A stretch of DNA of 64,000 bases from an uncultured Bacteroidota bacterium (GTDB lineage: Bacteria > Bacteroidota > Bacteroidia > Chitinophagales > Chitinophagaceae). Location: positions 1 through 64,000 of the forward strand of contig CAIRYK010000059.1 in the NCBI GenBank assembly GCA_903882805.1. The letters run 5' to 3'. Of the stretch, positions 34,287 through 42,400 are shown piece after piece. Both the position numbers and the translations under genes were made by a program. The number at the start of each line of letters is the position of its first letter. The first letter of the stretch is position 1. The notes beneath the pieces are model-generated. The model saw nothing but the letters and a program-made list of their open reading frames with translations, was not told the DNA's origin and made no database searches.

Positions 34287-36374
34287 ATGTGTATTTTTCG
34301 CCCCGTGAAAAGGGCATTGTTTATCTTTTTACTGCTCGTAACTACTATTTGTCGCAGCCAAACTGCGGACTCATTGCTATTACTTATTACTAAAAAAAAG
34401 CTATATTCTGAAAAAGAACGTGGCTCCGAACGCCATAAACACTGGAGGTTTAAGGCCGAAGACAGCGCAGCTATGAGCGCCCCCACTTATAACGATGCAG
34501 GTTGGGCTATTGTAAATCCAGAGTTAAACGAAGAACTGTCAGAATACAAAAAATACAAAAGCTTCGATAAAATTGGTTGGTTCAGGCTGAAATTCCGGAT
34601 AGACACCTCGCTTCTTAACATTCCGCTGGCATTAAAAATGCAACATTACGGAGCTTCTGAGGTATACCTCGACGGCAAAAAAATGGGCGAATATGGCATT
34701 GTAGCCGTCGGCGAAATGGCTGACTATAGAAACCCAAGCGGCGAACCTTTTGTGATAACACTGCCAGATACACAGACTCACACACTGGCCATTAGGTATG
34801 CCGCCTTCCCCAAAAAGCGTGTACGCGAAAACCTGCAAAACACACAAAACGGAATAAGCGTTTCGTTTACGCTGGGCAATCCATATATATCCGGTTACGT
34901 TGATCAACTCGTGATTATAAGCCTAATCACACTGGCTATGTTTGGAATTTTTCTGGCATTATCGTTACTGCATCTGTTTCTTTACCTGTATTACCGATTA
35001 TCTAAATCAAGCATTTACTTCTGCCTGTTTTCTTTTTCGTTATCTCTATCCTTTCTGTTCCTTTTCCTTATTTCTTATTTCAAAGACCCCGATACAATAT
35101 TAACCTGCACCCATTATTCTATGTATGTAGTGGCGGCAATATGTTTTTCACTAAGCGGTTTTATCAACGAACTTTTCTCTAAAAATAAAATCAGGTTTTA
35201 CATCATCTCCGGGATCTGTGTCTGCAGTATTGTCTCACTCGAATTTTCTGAGAACGCAAGCTCCTATTTACCAATTGCTATGGTGGTAGGCGTAGCGACA
35301 GAAGCATTAACACTCGCTACTATTGCCATAATAAGAAAAACTCGCGGCGCTTGGATCATTGGTGGAGGAATTTTACTGTTTGCGTCTTTCGTACTAATCA
35401 TCTTTGTGCAGTCAATGACCGATTCCGGCATTTCGCTCAATTCGGATTCGGTAGTAGGTGTAGTATTATTGATTTTAGGCGCTTTAGGAATACTTTGTAT
35501 CCCTATTTCTATGGCAGTGTTTTTGGCCTGGAATTTTGCATCTGTAAGTAAAGACCTACAGCGGCAGTTAGTTCAGGTAAAACTGCTGTCTGAACGAGCG
35601 TTGGAGCACGAACAGGAGAAGAAAAAACTGCTGGAAGAACAAAATGAAACACTGGAACGCGAGGTAGCCAAGCGTACGGCAGAGGTAGTGGCGCAAAAAG
35701 AAAAAATAGAAAAGCAGCATACCGAACTGAAATTGGAAAAAAAGAAATCGGACGACCTATTGCTGAATATACTTCCCGATGAGGTGGCTGAAGAATTGAA
35801 GAATAAAGGTTATTCAGATGCGCGCAATTTTAATAATGTTTCCGTACTGTTCACAGATTTTGTTGACTTTACTGTGGCAGGCGAAAAAATGAACGCTCAG
35901 GAACTGGTGGGCGAATTACATACTTGCTTCAAGGCATTTGACGAAATCATAACTAAATACAACATTGAAAAAATAAAAACCATTGGCGACGCATATATGG
36001 CCGTATGCGGATTACCTGTAGAACAGCCCCATCATGCCGAGAAAACGGCGATGGCTGCGCTCGAAATCCTTGCCTTTATAGAAGATCGCCAAAAACGCAT
36101 GCCCGAACAAACATTCAGGATACGTATAGGCCTGCATACAGGCAGTGTTGTTGCCGGTATTGTGGGTGTAAAGAAATTTGCCTACGACATATGGGGCGAC
36201 ACAGTTAACACAGCCGCGCGTATGGAGCAATCGAGCGAACCGGGACGCATCAACTGTTCTGAAAATATATACGAACTTATAAAAGACCGCTTCGACTGTA
36301 CCCCGAGAGGCAAAATAAAAGTGAAAAGCAAGGGTGAAATGAATATGTACTTTATTAACCAACCTAAACCCTAA
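34287..36374 (+). CDS. receptor-type class III adenylate cyclase with 7TM (7TMR-DISM-like) sensor
   Basis: Signal peptide, then a periplasmic jelly-roll domain (about 45-200, with GWFRLKF and YLDGKKMGEYG), seven membrane helices (about 205-420), a coiled coil (about 425-505) and a C-terminal cyclase domain. Catalytic residues are complete: metal ligands Asp524 (FTDFVDF) and Asp568 (GDAYMA), adenine-selecting Lys564 and Asp634 (AYDIWGDTVN), and the transition-state Asn and Arg in NTAARM. This predicts cAMP rather than cGMP synthesis, driven by a periplasmic signal. The start is ATG 34287 or GTG 34305; the GTG gives a normal signal peptide, MKRALFIFLLLVTTICRS, and lies five bases after TATTTTTC. 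It is the first gene of an operon with a methyltransferase and a Crp-type regulator. Confidence 0.88.
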   Translation: MCIFRPVKRALFIFLLLVTTICRSQTADSLLLLITKKKLYSEKERGSERHKHWRFKAEDSAAMSAPTYNDAGWAIVNPELNEELSEYKKYKSFDKIGWFRLKFRIDTSLLNIPLALKMQHYGASEVYLDGKKMGEYGIVAVGEMADYRNPSGEPFVITLPDTQTHTLAIRYAAFPKKRVRENLQNTQNGISVSFTLGNPYISGYVDQLVIISLITLAMFGIFLALSLLHLFLYLYYRLSKSSIYFCLFSFSLSLSFLFLFLISYFKDPDTILTCTHYSMYVVAAICFSLSGFINELFSKNKIRFYIISGICVCSIVSLEFSENASSYLPIAMVVGVATEALTLATIAIIRKTRGAWIIGGGILLFASFVLIIFVQSMTDSGISLNSDSVVGVVLLILGALGILCIPISMAVFLAWNFASVSKDLQRQLVQVKLLSERALEHEQEKKKLLEEQNETLEREVAKRTAEVVAQKEKIEKQHTELKLEKKKSDDLLLNILPDEVAEELKNKGYSDARNFNNVSVLFTDFVDFTVAGEKMNAQELVGELHTCFKAFDEIITKYNIEKIKTIGDAYMAVCGLPVEQPHHAEKTAMAALEILAFIEDRQKRMPEQTFRIRIGLHTGSVVAGIVGVKKFAYDIWGDTVNTAARMEQSSEPGRINCSENIYELIKDRFDCTPRGKIKVKSKGEMNMYFINQPKP

Positions 36375-36376
36375 CA

Positions 36377-36991
36377 ATGCACAACAAACTGCTTCAACAA
36401 TTTGGCAACATAGACATCTACCTTTTCGATAGTCTGTTGAAAGGCGATTACGATTCTTGCCACAAAATAGTGGACCTAGGTTGCGGAGGTGGGAGAAATA
36501 TTGAGTATTTCCTTAAAAATGGCTTCGAGGTATATGGCTGTGACAAAGCGCCCGAAGCAATAGATGCAGTAAAAGCGCTCTCAGCACGATTGGCGCCTAA
36601 CAACGATTTGGACAACTTCAAGATTGCCGATCTGACAATGCTACCCTATGAAAGTGAAGCCTTTGATCTGGTATTATGTAGCGCTGTGCTACACTTTGCC
36701 AATGACAAAACTAATTTCGAAGCTATGCTTACAGAGGCGTGGCGCATACTAAAACCGGGCGGCTTTTTCTTTGCCCGACTCGCATCTACCATCGGTATAG
36801 AGCATTTAATAACCGAAATTGACGACAACAGATACTTATTGCCTGACGGCAGTGTCAGATACCTGGTGGATGCAGACACACTGAAAGACTATACAATACA
36901 ACTAAACGGCCTACTCCATGAACCTATAAAAACTACAAACGTGGATAACCTACGCTGTATGACTACCTGGCGTATAAAAAAGCCTCTTTAA
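36377..36991 (+). CDS. class I SAM-dependent methyltransferase
   Basis: The 204-residue cytosolic protein has motif I VDLGCGGGRNIEYFL (about 32-46), GCDKAPEAI after strand 2, LTMLPYESEAFDLVLCSAVLHFA covering motifs II-III, and ILKPGGFFFARL. It is similar in outline to TehB-like and other small-molecule methyltransferases, and the substrate is unknown. It starts 2 bases after the adenylate cyclase stop and ends 3 bases before the Crp-family gene, so the three are one transcript. Whether it takes part in the signalling pathway or is a passenger cannot be told. Confidence 0.85.
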   Translation: MHNKLLQQFGNIDIYLFDSLLKGDYDSCHKIVDLGCGGGRNIEYFLKNGFEVYGCDKAPEAIDAVKALSARLAPNNDLDNFKIADLTMLPYESEAFDLVLCSAVLHFANDKTNFEAMLTEAWRILKPGGFFFARLASTIGIEHLITEIDDNRYLLPDGSVRYLVDADTLKDYTIQLNGLLHEPIKTTNVDNLRCMTTWRIKKPL

Positions 36992-36994
36992 AAT

Positions 36995-37594
36995 ATGGAT
37001 AACGCCAGCCCGGAAAACGAAGCACAGTTAAGGAAAATAATAACTGACTACACTGAAATGCCCGATGCCGATTGGGCGTTAATAGCTCCCTACTTGCGCG
37101 AAAAAGCTATAGCAAGGGGCGAACGATGGGTAACCGAAGGCGAAAAAGCCAAAGATGTGGGTATGATACTAAACGGCAGTATGCGTCACTACTACACAAA
37201 ACAAGACGAAGAAAAGACAACTTATTTCTACTTCGAAAATGCCATGGTCAGCGCATACATCAGCTGTATAACCGGTAATGCATCAGCTTTGAGCATAGAA
37301 GCCCTTACAGATACCCGCCTTGTCCTATTTCCGTATGCGCGCATGAAGGAGGCTTACAAAACAAGTATTGCCTGGGAGCGCTTCGGACGCATGATAGCAG
37401 AATGGGCAATGATGGGGCTTGAAGACCGCATGGTAAGCTTGCTTACCCAAACTCCCGAAGAAAGATATTTAGCCTTGCTGCAAAGTACAAAAACTAAAAT
37501 AACAGAACGGATACCTCAACACCTGATTGCCAACTATTTAGGCATCACGCCAGTTAGTTTAAGTAGAATCAGGAACCGTATTCACAAAAAATGA
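36995..37594 (+). CDS. Crp/Fnr-family transcription regulator
   Basis: The 199-residue protein has an N-terminal cyclic-nucleotide-binding-type beta-roll (about 25-140) and a C-terminal winged helix with recognition region IPQHLIANYLGITPVSLSRIRN. In the place of the cAMP phosphate-binding cassette of Crp (GE-x-L ... R-S/T) it has SAYISCITGNASALSIEAL, without the Arg. Direct cAMP binding in the E. coli manner is therefore doubtful. Such regulators are common in Bacteroidota and usually have unknown ligands. Its place as third gene of an operon with an adenylate cyclase nevertheless makes a functional link plausible. Confidence 0.88.
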   Translation: MDNASPENEAQLRKIITDYTEMPDADWALIAPYLREKAIARGERWVTEGEKAKDVGMILNGSMRHYYTKQDEEKTTYFYFENAMVSAYISCITGNASALSIEALTDTRLVLFPYARMKEAYKTSIAWERFGRMIAEWAMMGLEDRMVSLLTQTPEERYLALLQSTKTKITERIPQHLIANYLGITPVSLSRIRNRIHKK

Positions 37595-37834
37595 ATCCTA
37601 TATAAAAGCACGAGTAACGTGACCTGATTGGCCAGCTCGAAAAAAATTCTATTCAGAATGGTAAAATGAATAAAAAGCGCATTTATAAGCCGTTACCCAT
37701 AAAATTTATCAAAATTTCGCCAAAAAACTGTCGAAATAATTAATAACTGATATCAATCGGCTCTTGTTCATAAAAAAAATGGTAGATTGCAGTCACTAAT
37801 AGGAATCATTACCACAATTATTAAAAACAAAAAC

Positions 37835-38041
37835 ATGGATACGTCAAAAATGATTACAGCTTATTGCTTGAAGACAAAGGAAAAAAATGTTCCGATGCAG
37901 GAAGCAGTAATTACAAGAACCGCAAAAGGCGGATATATGGCATCGGGTCACGATGGCAAGGGCAATAAAATGGCTGCTATAATGAATGAAGCCAAAGCAT
38001 TGCAAGCTATTGCCGATGGAGTAGCTACTAAAGGCTTTTAA
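37835..38041 (+). CDS. small DUF5679-like protein with degenerate zinc ribbon
   Basis: The 68-residue protein starts at MDTSKMITAYCLKTKEK, from the ATG at 37835; an upstream in-frame ATG at 37787 gives an unlikely leader. Its pattern YCxKxKxK ... GGYMASGHDGKGNKMAAI resembles DUF5679 proteins, which read YCVKC...GxCPxCGxKM. Here only the first Cys of the four metal ligands remains, so zinc binding is probably lost. Function is unknown. It is a single-gene unit ending at a strong terminator (38122-38164). Confidence 0.65.
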   Translation: MDTSKMITAYCLKTKEKNVPMQEAVITRTAKGGYMASGHDGKGNKMAAIMNEAKALQAIADGVATKGF

Positions 38042-38121
38042 TGTTTATTATAAGATACCCTGATTGTTAATCCCTAAGGCATTTCCGGATATGCGGAACC
38101 TTGGATTACAACCCAAAAAAG

Positions 38122-38164
38122 AAAACACAAACTGCGGGATTATTGTTCCGCTGGTTTGTGTTTT
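38122..38164 (+). terminator. terminator of the small DUF5679-like gene
   Basis: AAAACACAAAC (38122-38132) pairs with GTTTGTGTTTT (38154-38164), and an inner GCGG/CCGC continues the stem. A T-run follows. A second weaker hairpin (AAGG..TTCCG..CGGAA..CCTT) sits at 38076-38102. Confidence 0.8.
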
Positions 38165-38303
38165 TTGCATTCCCCTAATAAGTTAGTAAACTTTGTGGCC
38201 GCCTTAGCGCTTCCCAGCGATTTAGCAAATCTTTACATTAAGCGCCATGGCTATTTTAGCTTATTTTAGCTTACAATTTCACTCGCTTTATAGTATCTGT
38301 GTT

Positions 38304-39842
38304 ATGCGTAAGTTGACCTTTTATATCCTTTCTGCTATTATATTACCCCTTAGCGTTAGCGCGCAAATAAAACCTGCCGAAGGCGCCATGCTGCATTATC
38401 GCATTGTACCATTTACCGCGCCTACAATGACCGGCAGCGAAAAGGCATATAAATACGAGCTAGCAATAGGTCATTACAACGATGTAGATTCCTTCACGAA
38501 AAATATTTGCGCAGCTACAGAAAGCGCTGACAACCATGCGTTAATGGAAGCGCCGGCATGGGGAACTGAGTATACATGGCGTGTTGTAAACCACAATGGT
38601 AATAAGCGCAATAGCGCCAAATCGGAACTACACCATTTCAGTACAGACATGCTACCTAATGTAGATACAACTATTACAAGATGCAGAGTACTGAAACGGG
38701 CAGCTACCTATGCCGATGCCTACTTTTTCTCTGACGGCGCAAGAACGCTTTATGACATGAAGGGCAATGCCGTGTGGCATGTGCCCAACAAAGCGGATTT
38801 TCTTAACGAGCGGCTGGAAATGCGCGACTTGAAAACAACGCCGCAAGGAACAATAACTTTTTTGCTTGTAGACAAAGCCTATGAAATAAACTACGATGGC
38901 GATATATTATGGCGCGGCCCCAATAAAGGCGAAGTGAGCGGAGACACACAGGAATACTATCACCACGAATTGACGCGCCTGAAAAACGGCCACTACATGA
39001 CGCTAGGCAACGAAATGGTACCCTGCAAATTGCCCACCGAACAGAATAGTACATTCGAAATCGGTGTACCGCCTGCTCTCGGAGCGGCCAATCAAGTAAA
39101 AGCAGTACCCTTTGGTACAGTAATAGAATATGACGAACACGACAAAGTAGTATGGTCTTGGAAATCATCGCGCTATTTCAAATCTTCCGATCTTGTCAAC
39201 TACCGCAAACGCTATGGCCGACCCGATTACAGCGCCCACGAAAACTCTTTTTACCTCGATGAGCAGAACGGACTACTTTATGTTGGCTTTCGGAACATAA
39301 GCCGGGTAGTAAAAATAAAATATCCGGAAGGCAATGTGTTAGGCTACATAGGCAATACCTACACTCCCACAGACGCCGACCCCGATCCACTAAAAGGTTT
39401 CTTTTGCAGGCAGCATAGCGCCCGCAGATCGCAAAAAGGATATGTGTACTTGTTCAACAACAACACTTGCGATACCGGCGCCATTTGCAAAATAGTAATG
39501 CTGAAAGAAGGCGCTACACCCAATGTTGCAACGGAAAAAAAATGGGAATACGAATGCACTGTTGAGGGTCTTGCTAAACAGCCTGTGTCTAAATTTCAAT
39601 TTCCAACAGGGGGCAATGCGATAGAAATGCCCGACGGCAGCCTGTTTGTATCTATGTCGAGCACCTATACTAAGACGTTTATTGTAGGTCTCGACAAAAA
39701 AATACGATGGAGCGTTGTGCACGAAAAGTGGAATGCACCGGAGAAAAAATGGGATATGATATACCAGTACAGGGCAAGCATAATAAACAACCGCAAAACG
39801 CTGGAAAACCTCATCTGGCAACAACCAGTAAATGGGCAGTAG
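38304..39842 (+). CDS. secreted arylsulfotransferase-family (ASST-like) protein
   Basis: The 512-residue protein starts at MRKLTFYILSAIILPLSVSAQ, a clean signal peptide; the ATG at 38247 would add an unlikely 19-residue leader. After an Ig-like N-terminal region (about 20-130) it has the repeated short beta motifs of a six-bladed propeller. ALYDMKGNAVWHVP-like, YEINYDGDILWRGP and VIEYDEHDKVVWSW are typical of ASST/Arylsulfotran domains. ASST enzymes move sulfate between phenols in the periplasm using a transient sulfo-histidine. His residues lie in YYHHELTRLKNGHYM and RQHSARRSQKG, but I cannot prove activity. The gene is monocistronic, with a hairpin after it. Confidence 0.75.
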   Translation: MRKLTFYILSAIILPLSVSAQIKPAEGAMLHYRIVPFTAPTMTGSEKAYKYELAIGHYNDVDSFTKNICAATESADNHALMEAPAWGTEYTWRVVNHNGNKRNSAKSELHHFSTDMLPNVDTTITRCRVLKRAATYADAYFFSDGARTLYDMKGNAVWHVPNKADFLNERLEMRDLKTTPQGTITFLLVDKAYEINYDGDILWRGPNKGEVSGDTQEYYHHELTRLKNGHYMTLGNEMVPCKLPTEQNSTFEIGVPPALGAANQVKAVPFGTVIEYDEHDKVVWSWKSSRYFKSSDLVNYRKRYGRPDYSAHENSFYLDEQNGLLYVGFRNISRVVKIKYPEGNVLGYIGNTYTPTDADPDPLKGFFCRQHSARRSQKGYVYLFNNNTCDTGAICKIVMLKEGATPNVATEKKWEYECTVEGLAKQPVSKFQFPTGGNAIEMPDGSLFVSMSSTYTKTFIVGLDKKIRWSVVHEKWNAPEKKWDMIYQYRASIINNRKTLENLIWQQPVNGQ

Positions 39843-39856
39843 ATTTACAAAAAGCA

Positions 39857-39894
39857 ACGCCACTGTTAGCAAATGGTGTAGCTAACAGTGGCGT
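39857..39894. terminator. bidirectional terminator
   Basis: A perfect 14-bp stem ACGCCACTGTTAGC (39857-39870) with its complement (39881-39894) and a 10-nt loop lies between the convergent ASST-like gene and a small secreted-protein gene. Confidence 0.8.
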
Positions 39895-39911
39895 AATTTA
39901 TTGGGTAAAGC

Positions 39912-40316
39912 TTACTTTCCAGCTGGAGCGGGCGACATAGCTGGCGCGCCTGGCTTAGGTTTTGTAGCTTCATATTTAGCATATTGTTCTGGCGTAAGCG
40001 CGGTCTTGAAGCGCATATCTTTCGCCATTTCCATTTGTGCAGCCTGACCAGAGCCAATAACTCCGCCATTGGCAGTACCTGTTTGCTGTTGTTTCCAGTA
40101 GTCCAGTTCGGCTTCGTACACAGCCTTCGTCTGAACATCGTTAAGATTCAAAAACTTTGCATATCCTTTAGAACGGCCTTCAGCCATTTTCTCAGGATTC
40201 ACATTGTTGGCATTTGTTGGGGCAGCTTGTGCAGCAGTCGCTTTTTTCGCGTTCTGAGCAAAAGAAATTACTGAACCGGCTGCAAGGATAGCGCAGGTGA
40301 AAATCAACTTTTTCAT
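39912..40316 (-). CDS. small secreted protein, unknown (Spy/LTxxQ-like helical)
   Basis: The 134-residue protein has a signal peptide (MKKLIFTCAILAAGSVISFAQ). The mature protein is helical and charged, with NLNDVQTKAVYEAELDYWKQQQ and ALTPEQYAKYEATKPKPG. The NLNDVQ / LTPEQ pair is reminiscent of the two LTxxQ repeats of Spy/CpxP-type periplasmic chaperones, but the match is loose and no function is assigned. The C-terminus is Pro/Ala-rich. It follows NamZ on the same strand after about 300 bases. Confidence 0.65.
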   Translation of the reverse strand: MKKLIFTCAILAAGSVISFAQNAKKATAAQAAPTNANNVNPEKMAEGRSKGYAKFLNLNDVQTKAVYEAELDYWKQQQTGTANGGVIGSGQAAQMEMAKDMRFKTALTPEQYAKYEATKPKPGAPAMSPAPAGK

Positions 40317-40614
40317 ATCTACAATTTTTAAAGTTTCAATTTTAGAAGCCCTAAATTAAAGTATATTTATCAAAAACAGACAAAAGCAATAATTATTTTT
40401 CTCACATAATCGCCATTTGTAAGGCAACTCACCTGTTCATTACCCTACAGGCATGTAGCAGGGAATCAGCCACTTCGCCCAAAAATCAATTTAAAGTTAA
40501 TAATTATTTTGCATTTTCTGTATTAGGGTTGATATCTGCAACTACCAATTCTCTGCAGCGCTAATAATCAAATATTTGCCTTACTCAACTTATTTTTTTA
40601 GCAGTTCATGTCAA
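40317..40614. other. AT-rich intergenic region, no gene seen
   Basis: About 300 bases between two minus-strand genes hold no convincing ORF or RNA gene. A small hairpin, CTACA-GGCA-TGTAG with flanking CCC/GGG, lies near 40443-40464 and may end the NamZ transcript. No exact TAnnTTTG box is seen for the downstream gene. Confidence 0.4.
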
Positions 40615-41811
40615 TCATTTAAAATCTGCGTAGAGCAAGTACTTTTTTCTGATTTTTTTGAAAGCGCTAATATCTTTCGCCCAGCTTTTTCTTATTTCAG
40701 TATCCGTAGCGCCTGCTTTTATCTGCTCTTCCAGCCGCTCGCCGCCAGCCAGTTTCTTAAAAAACGGCGTAAAGAATTTAGGCTTTTCAGGATAAGCGTT
40801 ATATGCCGCCAACAACCACTTCAACTGAAATTTACGATCTACCTGCTGCAGCGCTTCCTCATCAGTAACACCCACAGCCATGCCAAAACACTCCTTCTGC
40901 TCATACATTGGGCTTTTGGCGCCAAAGCCGCTATGAGGCGTAAAACTATAGGAGTACTTCCCTTTTAGCTCAGGGCAACCAAATTGTTGAAACGGCAAAT
41001 CTGTACCCCGTCCTACGCTGATGACAGACCCCTCGAACAAACAAAGCGAGGGATATGCATAAACCGCCGCCATAGTGCGCAAATTGGGCGATGGAGACAC
41101 AGGCAGCTTGTACTTGCTGTTATGATCATAATTAGCGCATTTTACCACTGTCAGTTGCACCTCTGATGCATGAGCTACCCAGCGCTCGCCTACCAGCATT
41201 TTTGCATATTCGCCTACAGTCATGCCATAAACTATCGGTATAGGTTGCATCCCTACAAACGATTTGCAACTCTTATCCAATACTGGCCCATCTACATAAA
41301 AGCCGTTAGGGTTTGGGCGGTCCAGCACCATAATGTGTACTTTGTTTTCGGCAGCTGCTTCCATGCAGTATTCCAGGGTAGAAATATAAGTGTAGAAGCG
41401 TACCCCCACGTCTTGCAGGTCATACACTAGTATGTCTATTCCGGCCACATCCTCTGCTGTCGGCTTTTTGTGCGCGCCGTATAGCGAAATTACCGGCAAT
41501 CCGGTAAGGCTATCCTTGCTGTTGTCTACGTGCGCGCCTGCATCCTCCGTTCCTCTGAAGCCGTGCTCGGGCACAAATATCTTCTTTACGTCTATCTGCT
41601 TGCTAATCAGCAAATCGAGCAATGAGGTACTGCCTACCCGAGCCGTTTGATTGATGATTAGCGCAACACGTTTCCCCTTCAACATTGGCAAATACTGGTC
41701 TATCCTTGCATCGGCTGGCGTTATTGCTGTATCGCGCTTTGCTGCAAAGCCTGTTTGTAAGCTCAAGAATAGCATAACGAGACTTACAATGCTTATCCGA
41801 CTATTGTGCAT
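40615..41811 (-). CDS. namZ: NamZ-like exo-beta-N-acetylmuramidase (DUF1343/YbbC)
   Basis: Secreted protein of 398 residues with a signal peptide (MHNSRISIVSLVMLFLSLQTGFA). DUF1343 proteins, founded by Bacillus YbbC, cleave terminal MurNAc from peptidoglycan fragments. Family motifs are VALIINQTARVG, FVPEHGFRGTEDAG, VYDLQDVGVRFYTYISTLEY, VLDRPNPNGFYVDGPVLD and EGSVISVGRGTDLPFQQFG. A role in cell-wall recycling follows from the family. The first ATG is at 41811; the open frame begins four codons earlier at a TTG. It is not visibly linked to other muropeptide genes, though a GH20 hexosaminidase lies 7 kb away. Confidence 0.88.
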   Translation of the reverse strand: MHNSRISIVSLVMLFLSLQTGFAAKRDTAITPADARIDQYLPMLKGKRVALIINQTARVGSTSLLDLLISKQIDVKKIFVPEHGFRGTEDAGAHVDNSKDSLTGLPVISLYGAHKKPTAEDVAGIDILVYDLQDVGVRFYTYISTLEYCMEAAAENKVHIMVLDRPNPNGFYVDGPVLDKSCKSFVGMQPIPIVYGMTVGEYAKMLVGERWVAHASEVQLTVVKCANYDHNSKYKLPVSPSPNLRTMAAVYAYPSLCLFEGSVISVGRGTDLPFQQFGCPELKGKYSYSFTPHSGFGAKSPMYEQKECFGMAVGVTDEEALQQVDRKFQLKWLLAAYNAYPEKPKFFTPFFKKLAGGERLEEQIKAGATDTEIRKSWAKDISAFKKIRKKYLLYADFK

Positions 41812-41900
41812 AAATGATGTCAAAATTTCCCTAAAGGTAACTTCCAGTTTAGTGTTTTACTGTAACTTGCATGCTTTATTTAATTTCACAAACAAATTTT

Positions 41901-42329
41901 ATGCAACAAGTAAAAAAGGGCGACAAAGTAAACGTCCACTACCATGGCACATTATTAGACGGTTCTACCTTCGATAGTTCTGCCGGCCGCGAGCCGCTGC
42001 AATTCGTTGTTGGCAATGGCCAGGTTATCAAGGGTTTCGACGACGCTCTTTTGGATATGACAATAGGCGAAAAGAAAAAAGTGAATATACCTGTAGACCA
42101 TGCATACGGACATCGTAACGACGATATGATGATGGAATACCCAGTTAGCGATTTCCCTGCAGATATGACTCCTGAAGTAGGTATGGAATTGCAGATGGGC
42201 GACAATCAAGGCAATGTGTTTCAGGTAATTATTACAGAAGTAAACGACGACATGGTATTGCTCGACGCCAATCACCCTCTCGCCGGTCAGGATCTGATCT
42301 TCGATATAGAATTGGTTTCTATTGGTTAA
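41901..42329 (+). CDS. FKBP-type peptidyl-prolyl isomerase, SlyD-like
   Basis: The 142-residue cytosolic protein has an FKBP domain interrupted by an insert-in-flap chaperone domain. HYHGTLLDGSTFDSS is the FKBP start, followed by LQFVVGNGQVIKGFDDALLDMTIGEKK and HAYGHRNDDMM. The insert-in-flap segment (about 70-125) leads to DANHPLAGQDLIFDIELVSI. There is no His-rich metal tail as in E. coli SlyD. Both isomerase and holdase activity are expected. The start is the ATG at 41901 (MQQVKKGDKV); the ten upstream in-frame codons look non-native. It ends at a very strong hairpin shared with the convergent NHL gene. Confidence 0.92.
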   Translation: MQQVKKGDKVNVHYHGTLLDGSTFDSSAGREPLQFVVGNGQVIKGFDDALLDMTIGEKKKVNIPVDHAYGHRNDDMMMEYPVSDFPADMTPEVGMELQMGDNQGNVFQVIITEVNDDMVLLDANHPLAGQDLIFDIELVSIG

Positions 42330-42338
42330 TACAACCCA

Positions 42339-42398
42339 CAACTATAAAAACAATGAGGGCTGAATCTCGCGATTCAGCCCTCATTGTTTTTATAGTTG
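42339..42398. terminator. 28-bp perfect hairpin, bidirectional terminator
   Basis: Bases 42339-42366 pair without mismatch with 42371-42398 around the loop TCGC, giving a 28-bp stem. T-runs occur on both strands (GTTTTTATAG). It lies between the convergent stops of the FKBP and NHL genes. Confidence 0.9.
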
Positions 42399-42400
42399 AT

